Below the pieces are notes generated by a model that was not told the origin of the DNA, searched no databases, and worked only from the letters and a program-made list of their open reading frames with translations. 16,548 bases of DNA. It comes from an uncultured Opitutia bacterium. GTDB lineage: Bacteria > Verrucomicrobiota > Verrucomicrobiia > Opitutales > UBA953. Location of the stretch: NCBI GenBank assembly GCA_903929325.1, contig CAIYUD010000231.1, positions 1-16,548 on the forward strand, in the 5' to 3' direction. A program made the translations under genes and the position numbers. This document shows, piece by piece, positions 1 through 5,860 of the stretch; position 1 is the stretch's first letter, and every line of letters begins with the position of its first letter.

Positions 1-414
1 CGAAGCATCCGCAATCTTCACATAGAAATAGTCATGATTCTCATTATAGGCATTCACGATCCGGATGCGGAAAGGCTGTGAATTGCCAAAGGCGCAGTAA
101 TCAATGCGATCGACGAAAACGTGACGGAAAACGCGCATACCCCCTTCGCCACGAAGGGATGCGTAGGTTTCCAGTAAACCTTGCGAGAGCGATTCAAGTT
201 CATCCTGCGGGTAGGCTACTGTTTCCCACAGCGTATCCGTGCCGTCGCGCTCTATTAAAGGTACAGACTGATTGTAGCCACGGAGACGTTCGTAAGAAAC
301 GGGTAAGGTTACCTCCCGGCCTTCTCGGGCGAGGTATTCACGCAAGCGTGGGCCAATCGGAACAGCGGGCTTTCGCTCCGTGCGGAAATCAGCTCCTGCG
401 CCAGCGGCATCCAT
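1..414 (-). CDS. Protein of unknown function, N-terminal 138 residues (cut by left edge)
   Basis: An open frame runs from an ATG at 414-412 to the window edge with no stop in 138 codons, so this is the N-terminal part of a longer protein. It begins MDAAGAGADFRTERKPAV. A basic, Arg/Glu-rich middle follows, and then a more conserved-looking stretch around residues 95-138 with VFVDRIDYCAFGNSQPF and several aromatic residues (YFYVK). There is no signal peptide or membrane segment. The start lies 2 nt after the Nudix stop codon on the same strand, so the two genes are probably co-transcribed and translationally coupled. No Shine-Dalgarno motif is visible. I cannot name a family. Charge pattern and steady codon use suggest a soluble, genuine protein, and I assign no function. 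Confidence 0.7.
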   Translation of the reverse strand, partial: MDAAGAGADFRTERKPAVPIGPRLREYLAREGREVTLPVSYERLRGYNQSVPLIERDGTDTLWETVAYPQDELESLSQGLLETYASLRGEGGMRVFRHVFVDRIDYCAFGNSQPFRIRIVNAYNENHDYFYVKIADAS

Positions 415-416
415 CG

Positions 417-941
417 TCAGTCGAGGTGAGGGCGCAGGTGCGACTCTTCTTCAGTCACACGTAGCGCTTTGGATGGATCACATTCTGCCCGGTAGGCCAG
501 GAAGGACGTGCGGTGTTTATCCCAAACAGGCCAAAGCAGCGTGCGATCGGTTTCGGGGATTTCGATTCCGTTAATAGCTTCACGGGTGAAGAACTCAAAG
601 CGACCTTCTGAAATTTCAGCCGGCAACGACGAAATATTTTTCCGACACGTAAATAAAAACATCAACCAATGGCCGGCACCTTCGTAGCCTCGCTCGCTAA
701 CCATGCCGAAGAGGTGTAAATCTTTTTCAGTAATCACCAGTCCTGTTTCTTCATTCACTTCGCGCACAGCGCACTCAAATGGAGATTCACCCTGAGCCAT
801 CTCTAGTTTGCCGCCGACAGGACTCCAGCAGCCCTTGTTGGGCGCTTTGGTTCTGCGGATAAGCAGTTGGCGACCATGCGCGTCTTGCAGGAAAATAAGC
901 GCGCTAATTTTGAAAGGGAGGGCTGTAGAGCCAGCGGACAT
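417..941 (-). CDS. Nudix hydrolase
   Basis: This 174-residue protein carries a Nudix box, the Mg2+-binding helix-loop motif of enzymes that hydrolyse nucleoside diphosphate derivatives. It starts at Gly44, with Glu52, then REVNEETGL at residues 60-68 supplying the metal-binding glutamates. The canonical spacing is G-x5-E; here Gly44 and Glu52 are separated by seven residues, a two-residue insertion in the loop. The N-terminal strand (KISALIFLQD) and a basic LLIRR segment fit the Nudix fold. The substrate cannot be read from sequence: MutT-like 8-oxo-dGTP cleavage, another nucleotide, or a sugar nucleotide are all possible. It is divergent from fpg and heads a minus-strand pair with the edge protein. 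The leader has no clear Shine-Dalgarno motif. The Nudix call is firm and the substrate is open. Confidence 0.92.
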   Translation of the reverse strand: MSAGSTALPFKISALIFLQDAHGRQLLIRRTKAPNKGCWSPVGGKLEMAQGESPFECAVREVNEETGLVITEKDLHLFGMVSERGYEGAGHWLMFLFTCRKNISSLPAEISEGRFEFFTREAINGIEIPETDRTLLWPVWDKHRTSFLAYRAECDPSKALRVTEEESHLRPHLD

Positions 942-1079
942 ACCATGACAGTTGGCGGGTCACCCAGCCGGGACAACCCCGGAGTGCGAGAGAAGCGGTC
1001 AGCAAGGCATGGTTGATCGAGCAATGGCAGAGCGCGACTTGCAGTTTTGCTCGAAGCTGGTCTTTTGGAGTCTCAAACG
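942..1079. promoter_or_regulatory. Divergent intergenic region, Nudix gene / fpg
   Basis: These 138 bases separate two divergent genes and must hold promoters for both, but I see no convincing -35/-10 pair. A short GC hairpin is possible (CCGGG 968-972 with CCCGG 978-982, 5-nt loop). A GGAG at 1067-1070, 9 nt before the fpg ATG, is a plausible ribosome binding site. Confidence 0.4.
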
Positions 1080-1895
1080 ATGCCTGAACTCGCCGAAGTG
1101 GAATATTTCCGGAAACAGTGGGATGGTGGCCTTGGGCAAACCGTTGCCAAAGTTTTCCTGAATGCAAAAGCAAGGGTCGGACGTGGCATTAACGCTAAAG
1201 CCATGACCCGAGCCCTCGTTGGGGCAAAGTTCATGCAGTCGACGGCTGCGGCCAAACAGATAGCGCTTTGTTTTTCAAACGGAGCTTGGATCGGCGTGCA
1301 CCTTGGGATGACTGGGAAACTTGAAGTTAGCGCCACGAAACAAAAACTCCGTCGGCACGATCACTTCAAATTAACCCTCCGCAGCGGACGTGAGCTCGTC
1401 TTTGTCGATCCGCGGCAATTTGGACGTATCCAATTTTGGCCGGGGCCCGAGACGCCTCCATGGTGGGCAAAAATTCCGCCCGCAATTTTATCGCCAGAGT
1501 TCACCCCTGGAGTTGTTGCGGTCTTTTTGCGAAGGCGCGCTCGCACAACGATTAAGGCCGTGCTGTTAATGCAAGAGCGCTTCCCGGGCATCGGTAATTG
1601 GATGGCCGACGAAGTTCTCTGGCGGGCGGGCTTTCATCCTCGCGCCAAAGCTGGAGATTTTAGTCCACAAGCCGTGCGCAAATTACACCGCACCTTAAGA
1701 GAGGTCTGCCGTGATGCCTTGCGTGTCATTGGTAAGGATTGGTCGGATCCGCCTGACAGCTGGCTCTTTAACCATCGCTGGGAAAAGGGAGGGCGTTGTC
1801 CGCGCACCCGTAGTCCATTGGTACGTGCGACGATTGGCGGACGTACCACCTGCTGGTCACCGCGTCGGCAGGTGCTCGGTGCGGAACGCCGTTGA
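1080..1895 (+). CDS. mutM: Fpg/MutM-family DNA glycosylase with a zinc-less finger
   Basis: Fpg removes oxidised purines such as 8-oxoguanine and formamidopyrimidine from DNA and cuts the abasic site. The ATG at 1080 gives MPELAEVE. After Met removal the Pro-Glu N-terminus is the catalytic nucleophile pair. Upstream in-frame starts would bury this Pro and are rejected. Lys59 matches Lys57 of E. coli Fpg, followed by HLGMTG. The helix-two-turn-helix is GIGNWMADEVLWRAGFHP. The C-terminal finger has the exact C-x2-C-x16-C-x2-C spacing, but only Cys240 remains; the other positions are Thr243, Ser260 and Arg263. The catalytic finger arginine (Arg255, in GGRTT) is kept. The protein is 271 aa, normal for the family. 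GGAG at 1067-1070 is a likely binding site, and rsmD follows 30 nt downstream. The finger loss resembles the zinc-less finger of NEIL1 and plant Fpg. Confidence 0.93.
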   Translation: MPELAEVEYFRKQWDGGLGQTVAKVFLNAKARVGRGINAKAMTRALVGAKFMQSTAAAKQIALCFSNGAWIGVHLGMTGKLEVSATKQKLRRHDHFKLTLRSGRELVFVDPRQFGRIQFWPGPETPPWWAKIPPAILSPEFTPGVVAVFLRRRARTTIKAVLLMQERFPGIGNWMADEVLWRAGFHPRAKAGDFSPQAVRKLHRTLREVCRDALRVIGKDWSDPPDSWLFNHRWEKGGRCPRTRSPLVRATIGGRTTCWSPRRQVLGAERR

Positions 1896-1910
1896 CCGCA
1901 GTCGTTGGAT

Positions 1911-1916
1911 GAGGAG
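1911..1916 (+). promoter_or_regulatory. Shine-Dalgarno of rsmD
   Basis: GAGGAG lies 9 nt before the ATG at 1926. It fixes the rsmD start there rather than at the in-frame TTG at 1905, which would place this motif inside the coding region. It is one of few clear Shine-Dalgarno motifs in the window. Confidence 0.7.
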
Positions 1917-1925
1917 CGTCCAAGC

Positions 1926-2480
1926 ATGCGCGTGACCGGTGGCAAAGCTCGAGGCATTCAACTACGCGTCCCCTCGGGACCGGTGCGACCTGCTACCGAT
2001 TATTTACGCGGTGCAATTTATAACTCTTTAGCGTCGTTTATTCCGGATGCACGCGTGCTCGATCTCTTTGCGGGTACAGGTTCGTATGCACTGGAAGCCT
2101 TAAGCCGGGGCGCACGTTCGGCTGTATGCGTGGATCGGGCGACAGCAGACGTCATTCGTCACAATGCCACAGCAGTCGCTAAATCTATGGAGTTAACCGA
2201 GCTACCCCTCGAAGTTATTACCGGCGACGCTCTGGTTTTTACGCCAACGGCTGCCGACTTTGATTTAATTTTTGTCGACCCACCTTGGGAACTCTGGGAG
2301 CGCGAATCGCCACGCTTGGTAGGTGTCGCCGTTGCCGCAGCCGCACCGCATGAATCGACCCGAATTATTTTCGAAGCGCCCGGAGGTTTTGCGGTGCCAG
2401 TTCCTGAAGGCTGGCGCTTGCATAAAGTATTGGGCAAAGGCAAAGGTCAGCCTGCAGCGACAATTCTTCGTCGCCTCTAA
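1926..2480 (+). CDS. rsmD: 16S rRNA (guanine966-N2)-methyltransferase RsmD
   Basis: RsmD uses S-adenosylmethionine to methylate G966 of 16S rRNA during 30S subunit assembly. The 184-residue protein opens with MRVTGGKARG, close to the family's usual RI-GG--RG start. SAM-binding motif I is VLDLFAGTGS (residues 44-53), and the amino-methyltransferase motif IV is DPPW at residues 118-121, in the context FVDPPWELW. Length matches the family (about 180-200). It lies 30 nt after fpg on the same strand and probably shares its transcript. Its TAA at 2478-2480 abuts the stop of the converging rsmE gene, leaving no room for a terminator between them. A different RsmD-family N2-guanine target is possible but less likely. 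Confidence 0.93.
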   Translation: MRVTGGKARGIQLRVPSGPVRPATDYLRGAIYNSLASFIPDARVLDLFAGTGSYALEALSRGARSAVCVDRATADVIRHNATAVAKSMELTELPLEVITGDALVFTPTAADFDLIFVDPPWELWERESPRLVGVAVAAAAPHESTRIIFEAPGGFAVPVPEGWRLHKVLGKGKGQPAATILRRL

Positions 2481-3221
2481 TTAAACAATCGGGCGGTGAG
2501 GGCGCCAGGCGCCGAGTTGCGCCAAGAGCATGCCGCCGCCAATCAAGCACGCTGCTTCAACCCTGAGTACGCGATCGCCTAAATGACGGAGCGTCCAGCC
2601 AGCGCCTTTGAGCGCTGCACGTTCTGTTGTATCCCATCCGCGCTCTGGACCAATAGCGATGGCCGCATGAGTGGCTCCTGCACGCGCCGGCTGTGAGCCG
2701 AGAGGGCCATCTGCTTCGTAAGGATCGAGTGCAACGCGTATACCCGCGTTACTGGAAAGCGAAAGTGCTTCAGCGAGTGAAGGTGTGTGGATGACTTCGG
2801 GAATTAAAGTCGAGCAAGCTTGCTCCACGCCTTTATCGAGAAGTTCTTTCCATTCATCCGTCGACCAAAGCGAACTAGTCGCATAGGCAGGATCTCCCTT
2901 GGCAGGTTTGAAGAAAATAATCCGACTCACACCAAGGCTCGCAAGGTCGTGAAGAATTTTTCGCGCAGATTGTGGACGTGGTAATCCTACCAAGATATCA
3001 ATGGGCAGTTTCTGTTGAACGGCGTTTTCCCAGCGAATGCCAAACGTAAGCTTCGGTTCGACCGTTAAGATTGTGGCGATACCACGTCGACCATTGCGCA
3101 CGCCGACGTGTACGGTGGTTCCGATATGTGCCGTCAGTGTTCTTAAGAGGTGGCGAGCGCGAGCATCGTCAGGGCGTAAACCTTCTCGGGCTTCCACCTC
3201 AGTCATTAGCATCAAATTCAT
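2481..3221 (-). CDS. rsmE: 16S rRNA (uracil1498-N3)-methyltransferase RsmE
   Basis: RsmE methylates U1498 of 16S rRNA and belongs to the SPOUT (trefoil-knot) methyltransferases. The protein has 246 residues, the family's usual size. An N-terminal PUA-like part (residues 1-70, with DDARARHLLRTL) precedes the knot domain. Knot motifs are GPERGW (191-196; many homologues have GPEGG) and LGDRVLRVEAA (214-224), which together form the SAM pocket. The start at 3221 gives MNLMLMTE; Met4 or Met6 are possible alternatives, since no Shine-Dalgarno motif is visible upstream. The gene converges on rsmD with abutting stop codons and diverges from pdxH across 97 nt. Two 16S rRNA methyltransferase genes from different structural classes therefore sit tail to tail. 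Confidence 0.93.
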   Translation of the reverse strand: MNLMLMTEVEAREGLRPDDARARHLLRTLTAHIGTTVHVGVRNGRRGIATILTVEPKLTFGIRWENAVQQKLPIDILVGLPRPQSARKILHDLASLGVSRIIFFKPAKGDPAYATSSLWSTDEWKELLDKGVEQACSTLIPEVIHTPSLAEALSLSSNAGIRVALDPYEADGPLGSQPARAGATHAAIAIGPERGWDTTERAALKGAGWTLRHLGDRVLRVEAACLIGGGMLLAQLGAWRPHRPIV

Positions 3222-3318
3222 TAGTAAGCGGAGGGTAGGGGTAGACTTGCCCTTACTGCGAGGGTGGAAAAGTCTCCCCGCTTGCCGAGGGCGACAGAAT
3301 GCTTAGGCTTTGCGTTCT
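3222..3318. promoter_or_regulatory. Divergent intergenic region, rsmE / pdxH
   Basis: These 97 bases must contain the rsmE and pdxH promoters. I see no convincing -35/-10 pair. A modest inverted repeat, GTAGGGG (3235-3241) with CCCTTAC (3250-3256), forms a 7-bp stem with one G-T pair. It could be an operator or chance. Confidence 0.35.
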
Positions 3319-3954
3319 ATGGACCTGCACCAACTTCGTCGCGAGTACACCTTGCACGGGCTCGACCGCAATGAACTCGCTGCAGATCCGATTGCCCAGT
3401 TCCGTCTGTGGTTTCAGCAAGCCATCGAGGCCAATCTCCATGAACCCAATGCCATGGTGCTGGCGACGGTTTCCGCCAAGCAGGTCCCTTCAACGCGCGT
3501 CGTTCTCCTAAAGGCCTTTGATGACCGCGGCTTTGCTTTCTATACGAACCTTCAAGGGCATAAAGCCCGCGACCTAGAAGCCAATCCGCAGGCATCGGTC
3601 ACTTTCCCTTGGATTGAATTTGAACGCCAGGTGCACGTTCTTGGCACGGTTGAGCACATTTCAAGAGAGGAGACGGCGGCTTACTTTCAAACCCGTCCAT
3701 ATGGTAGCCAGCTCGGGGCTTGGGCATCCTCGCAAAGCGATCCGGTGGCAGATCGGGCGACCCTAGAGGCGCGGCTTGAACAATTAAAAATAGAACACCC
3801 AGAGGGCAGCGTGCCCGTGCCCCCTTATTGGGGCGGTTTGCGCATAAAGCCTCAGAAAATTGAGTTTTGGCAAGGCCGGCCTAATCGCCTGCACGACCGC
3901 TTTGTCTATCAAAAGACCCCCCAGGGGTGGTCGATTAGCAGGCTTCAGCCGTAA
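3319..3954 (+). CDS. pdxH: Pyridoxine/pyridoxamine 5'-phosphate oxidase PdxH
   Basis: PdxH uses FMN and O2 to oxidise pyridoxine or pyridoxamine 5'-phosphate to pyridoxal 5'-phosphate, the last step of PLP salvage and of DXP-dependent synthesis. The 211-residue protein (E. coli 218) has the FMN-binding segment STRVVLLKAFDDRGFAFYTN (residues 58-77). The family signature IEFWQGRPNRLHDR (181-194) is intact, and the protein ends in SRLQP. The ATG at 3319 gives MDLHQLRREY. The in-frame TTG at 3310 adds only three residues and is less likely. No strong Shine-Dalgarno motif is seen. It is 119 nt upstream of atpB on the same strand with no strong terminator between them, so read-through into the atp operon is possible. 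The product supplies the cofactor used by Kbl in this window. Confidence 0.96.
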   Translation: MDLHQLRREYTLHGLDRNELAADPIAQFRLWFQQAIEANLHEPNAMVLATVSAKQVPSTRVVLLKAFDDRGFAFYTNLQGHKARDLEANPQASVTFPWIEFERQVHVLGTVEHISREETAAYFQTRPYGSQLGAWASSQSDPVADRATLEARLEQLKIEHPEGSVPVPPYWGGLRIKPQKIEFWQGRPNRLHDRFVYQKTPQGWSISRLQP

Positions 3955-3961
3955 GCCACAC

Positions 3962-3982
3962 CCTATAAGTTTATCTTATAGG
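3962..3982 (+). other. Inverted repeat after pdxH
   Basis: CCTATAAG (3962-3969) and CTTATAGG (3975-3982) form a perfect 8-bp stem with a 5-nt loop, 7 nt after the pdxH stop. The stem is AT-rich and no T-run follows on either strand, so it is a poor intrinsic terminator. It could equally be a protein-binding palindrome upstream of the atp operon. Confidence 0.5.
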
Positions 3983-4041
3983 CAAAAGGGGGTTTTCCTA
4001 ACTCCAAGGTTGCTCCTGCGCACAGTGTTGACCCTTGTCCA

Positions 4042-4068
4042 AGGCTCCCTTCTCCATTGGGGGAGCCT
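4042..4068 (+). promoter_or_regulatory. Hairpin covering the atpB ribosome binding region
   Basis: AGGCTCCC (4042-4049) pairs perfectly with GGGAGCCT (4061-4068) across an 11-nt loop. The only Shine-Dalgarno-like motif of atpB, GGGGGAG at 4059-4065, lies mostly in the 3' arm, and the ATG at 4074 is 5 nt past the stem. Folding would hide the binding site. No T-run follows, so it is not a terminator. Confidence 0.55.
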
Positions 4069-4073
4069 GTCGC

Positions 4074-4931
4074 ATGAAGCGTTCCTTTTTCACCCTCCTT
4101 CTTTCTCCGTCCCTGCTCATGGCTTCGAGTGGCGAAGGGCATGAAGGTGTTTCGGCAACAGCGACAAAACTTTTCGATATCGGTGGATTCCCTGTTACGA
4201 ATTCTGTTCTCACAACGTGGATCATTGCGCTGCTCATTATCGTCGCGGTGCGCTTAACCGTTGGCACACCGAAATTAATTCCCGGTAAAGGTCAGGCGAT
4301 CGTCGAAGGCATGGCACAAGGCCTGCGCGATGCCCTGGAGCCGATCGTTGGCAAAAAAATGATCGGGAAAGTTTTCCCCGCACTCTGCGCGTTTTTCGTA
4401 TTCATTTTATTAATGAACTGGAGCGGCCTGCTCCCAGGTGTGGGCACGCTTAAATATCAAAACGGTACGGAATGGGTTGATGCGATTCGCCCAGCCAACT
4501 CCGACTTAAACACCACACTAGCGCTCAGCATACTCTCGTTTGTTTTCTGGTCTTATTTCGTCTTACGTTATGCCGGTCTCAAGGTGCTTGTCTTCGATCT
4601 TTTTGGTAACAAGGCCGACAAAAAAGAAATCGGTTTACCGATGTGGATTATGCTCAGCTTTATCTTCATCGGTGTGGGCGGCATTGAAGTCGTCTCCATC
4701 CTCTTCCGCATTATTTCCCTTTCCTTCCGACTCTACGGAAATGTTTTCGGAGGCGAAAATTTAATCCACGCCCTCGGCAATACCGCACCCTACGTTGTGC
4801 CCGCGCTCGCCGCGATGCTCGAAGTGTTGGTTGGCCTCATTCAAGCATTCGTCTTCACGCTTCTTTCCGCCGTTTATATCGGCCTCATTTGTAACCACGA
4901 AGGCGGACACGACGAAGAGCACGCCCACTAA
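4074..4931 (+). CDS. atpB: ATP synthase Fo subunit a
   Basis: Subunit a forms the proton half-channels next to the c-ring in the membrane. The 285-residue protein has the family's key segments: MNWSGLLPGVG (114-124), RPANSDLNTTLAL (139-151), and SFRLYGNVFGGE, in which Arg219 is the essential arginine (E. coli Arg210). The last transmembrane helix contains QAFVFTLLSAVYIGL, and the C-terminus is a His/Glu-rich GGHDEEHAH tail. The N-terminus MKRSFFTLLLSPSLLMASS looks like a signal peptide or signal anchor. The ATG at 4074 is chosen over the in-frame TTG at 4035, which lies in the leader hairpin region. It is the first gene of the operon; no atpI is visible upstream. Confidence 0.96.
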   Translation: MKRSFFTLLLSPSLLMASSGEGHEGVSATATKLFDIGGFPVTNSVLTTWIIALLIIVAVRLTVGTPKLIPGKGQAIVEGMAQGLRDALEPIVGKKMIGKVFPALCAFFVFILLMNWSGLLPGVGTLKYQNGTEWVDAIRPANSDLNTTLALSILSFVFWSYFVLRYAGLKVLVFDLFGNKADKKEIGLPMWIMLSFIFIGVGGIEVVSILFRIISLSFRLYGNVFGGENLIHALGNTAPYVVPALAAMLEVLVGLIQAFVFTLLSAVYIGLICNHEGGHDEEHAH

Positions 4932-5010
4932 TTTACTTTCGCGGTTAGCGACTTGCTGGGACTCCCCCAAGCGGCCGACTGAGAAAACACCCAAACAACA
5001 CAACACACAT
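4932..5010 (+). promoter_or_regulatory. atpE leader, last 27 nt G-free
   Basis: This 79-nt gap precedes atpE. From 4984 to 5010 there is not a single G: the stretch is A and C with one T, runs straight into the ATG and holds no Shine-Dalgarno motif. Such a leader is expected to be unstructured and may help frequent initiation for the many-copy c subunit. Confidence 0.55.
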
Positions 5011-5220
5011 ATGATCCTCGCTGAAATTACCGGTTCCCTTCCTGCTGCTGGTGGCTGCCTTGCGGCTGCTATCGGTGTAGGCATGATTGGTGCCAAAGCT
5101 GTCGAATCCGTGGGTCGTAACCCTGAGGCCTCCGGCAAGATCCTCGTCCAGTCCATTCTGGGCATGGCTCTCGCTGAAGCGGTCGCGTTCTACGCGATCT
5201 TCCTCAAGGCCCAAGTATAA
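5011..5220 (+). CDS. atpE: ATP synthase Fo subunit c
   Basis: Subunit c forms the rotating membrane ring. The 69-residue protein is a two-helix hairpin: a glycine/alanine-rich first helix (AAAIGVGMIGAKAVESVG, 18-35), a polar loop RNPE (36-39; many homologues have RQPE) and a second helix with the ion-carrying Glu56 in GMALAEAVAFY. Aligned to Na+-dependent c subunits, the ligand Gln is Val23 and the Ser-Thr after the glutamate is Ala-Val, so proton coupling is inferred. The ATG at 5011 is chosen because upstream in-frame sequence overlaps atpB and is not c-like. It is short for the family, with a brief N-terminus. A strong hairpin lies just downstream. Confidence 0.96.
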   Translation: MILAEITGSLPAAGGCLAAAIGVGMIGAKAVESVGRNPEASGKILVQSILGMALAEAVAFYAIFLKAQV

Positions 5221-5227
5221 GTCAGTT

Positions 5228-5259
5228 GTGGTGCGGCCCCCGCAAGGGGGGCCCGCCAC
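5228..5259 (+). promoter_or_regulatory. Strong GCAA-capped hairpin between atpE and atpF
   Basis: Arms 5228-5241 and 5246-5259 pair over 14 positions with a five-pair C-G top, one T-G wobble and two mismatches. They enclose the loop GCAA, a GNRA tetraloop. It begins 8 nt after the atpE stop. The following TTACCTTTACC is not a T-run, so full termination is unlikely. mRNA stabilisation, processing or partial attenuation after the c-subunit gene is more plausible. Confidence 0.65.
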
Positions 5260-5291
5260 TTACCTTTACCTAAAGCGCAGAATTTATCGCC

Positions 5292-5852
5292 ATGACCTTC
5301 CTCCTCGAAACCGCCCACGGCTCCGCTGAAAACGGACACGCCACCAATCCTGTTTCCGAATTGCTCGGCAACTTCGGCGTTGATGGTCCGCACCTCACCG
5401 TCCAGCTCATCAACTTTTGCATTCTCGCTTTCGTTCTCTGGAAGTGGGCGATTAAGCCAGCACTTGGTACCCTTGAGCAACGTACAGCGATTATTGAAAA
5501 AGGACTCGCCGATGCTGCTGCCGCCGAGAAGCGCCTAGCTGAAGCCAATAAAACTGCGGAAGCGCGCCTCAATCAGGCCGCTGACGAATCAGCCAACATC
5601 CTCGCGCAAGCACGTGCAGCTGCGAAACAAGTTGTCGAAGCTGCCAAAGCTGAGGCTGTCGTTGCGACCACCGAAGTCATTCGCCGCGGCCAAGAGGCCA
5701 TCGAAGCCGACCGCCGTCGGATGCAAGTTGAATTCCGTACCGATGCAGCGCGTCTCGTTGTCGAGACCGCCGCCAAAGTCCTCGAGCAATCGCTCGATGA
5801 TGCCACCAAGACGCGCCTCAATGAGGCTGCGACGAAGCAACTCGCTCGGTAA
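5292..5852 (+). CDS. atpF: ATP synthase Fo subunit b
   Basis: Subunit b is the peripheral stalk linking the membrane a subunit to F1 through delta. The 186-residue protein has an N-terminal extension of about 33 residues (MTFLLETAHGSAENGHATNP onwards). One transmembrane helix follows at about 35-53 (LTVQLINFCILAFVLWKW), then the usual IKPAL exit. The rest is a long alanine-, glutamate- and arginine-rich helix that would form the coiled-coil stalk. Only one b gene is present, so a homodimeric stalk is expected. The ATG at 5292 is 71 nt after atpE, beyond the hairpin, and has no Shine-Dalgarno motif. It is followed by atpH after 8 nt. Confidence 0.95.
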   Translation: MTFLLETAHGSAENGHATNPVSELLGNFGVDGPHLTVQLINFCILAFVLWKWAIKPALGTLEQRTAIIEKGLADAAAAEKRLAEANKTAEARLNQAADESANILAQARAAAKQVVEAAKAEAVVATTEVIRRGQEAIEADRRRMQVEFRTDAARLVVETAAKVLEQSLDDATKTRLNEAATKQLAR

Positions 5853-5860
5853 TTTTTACG

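Noticed and set aside
942..1079. Possible tRNA or small RNA gene in the Nudix-fpg gap
   Set aside because: No cloverleaf, TTC-loop motif or strong stem was found beyond a 5-bp hairpin.
1080..1895. fpg as a pseudogene because of the lost finger cysteines
   Set aside because: The frame is intact, length is normal, catalytic residues are kept and spacing of the finger is exact, which fits a zinc-less functional finger better than decay.
3915..3932. Inverted repeat GACCCCCCAGGGGTGGTC near the pdxH end as a terminator
   Set aside because: It lies within the coding region of the conserved PdxH C-terminus, has a mismatch and a very tight loop, and no T-run follows.
4028..4056. TTGACC at 4028-4033 as the -35 box of the atp promoter
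   Set aside because: At 17 nt spacing the -10 position reads TCTCCA, a poor match, and this region is already part of the leader hairpin.
4795..5010. 141-residue form of AtpE beginning inside atpB
   Set aside because: The extra residues are an out-of-frame reading of atpB; the true c subunit begins at 5011 and has family length.
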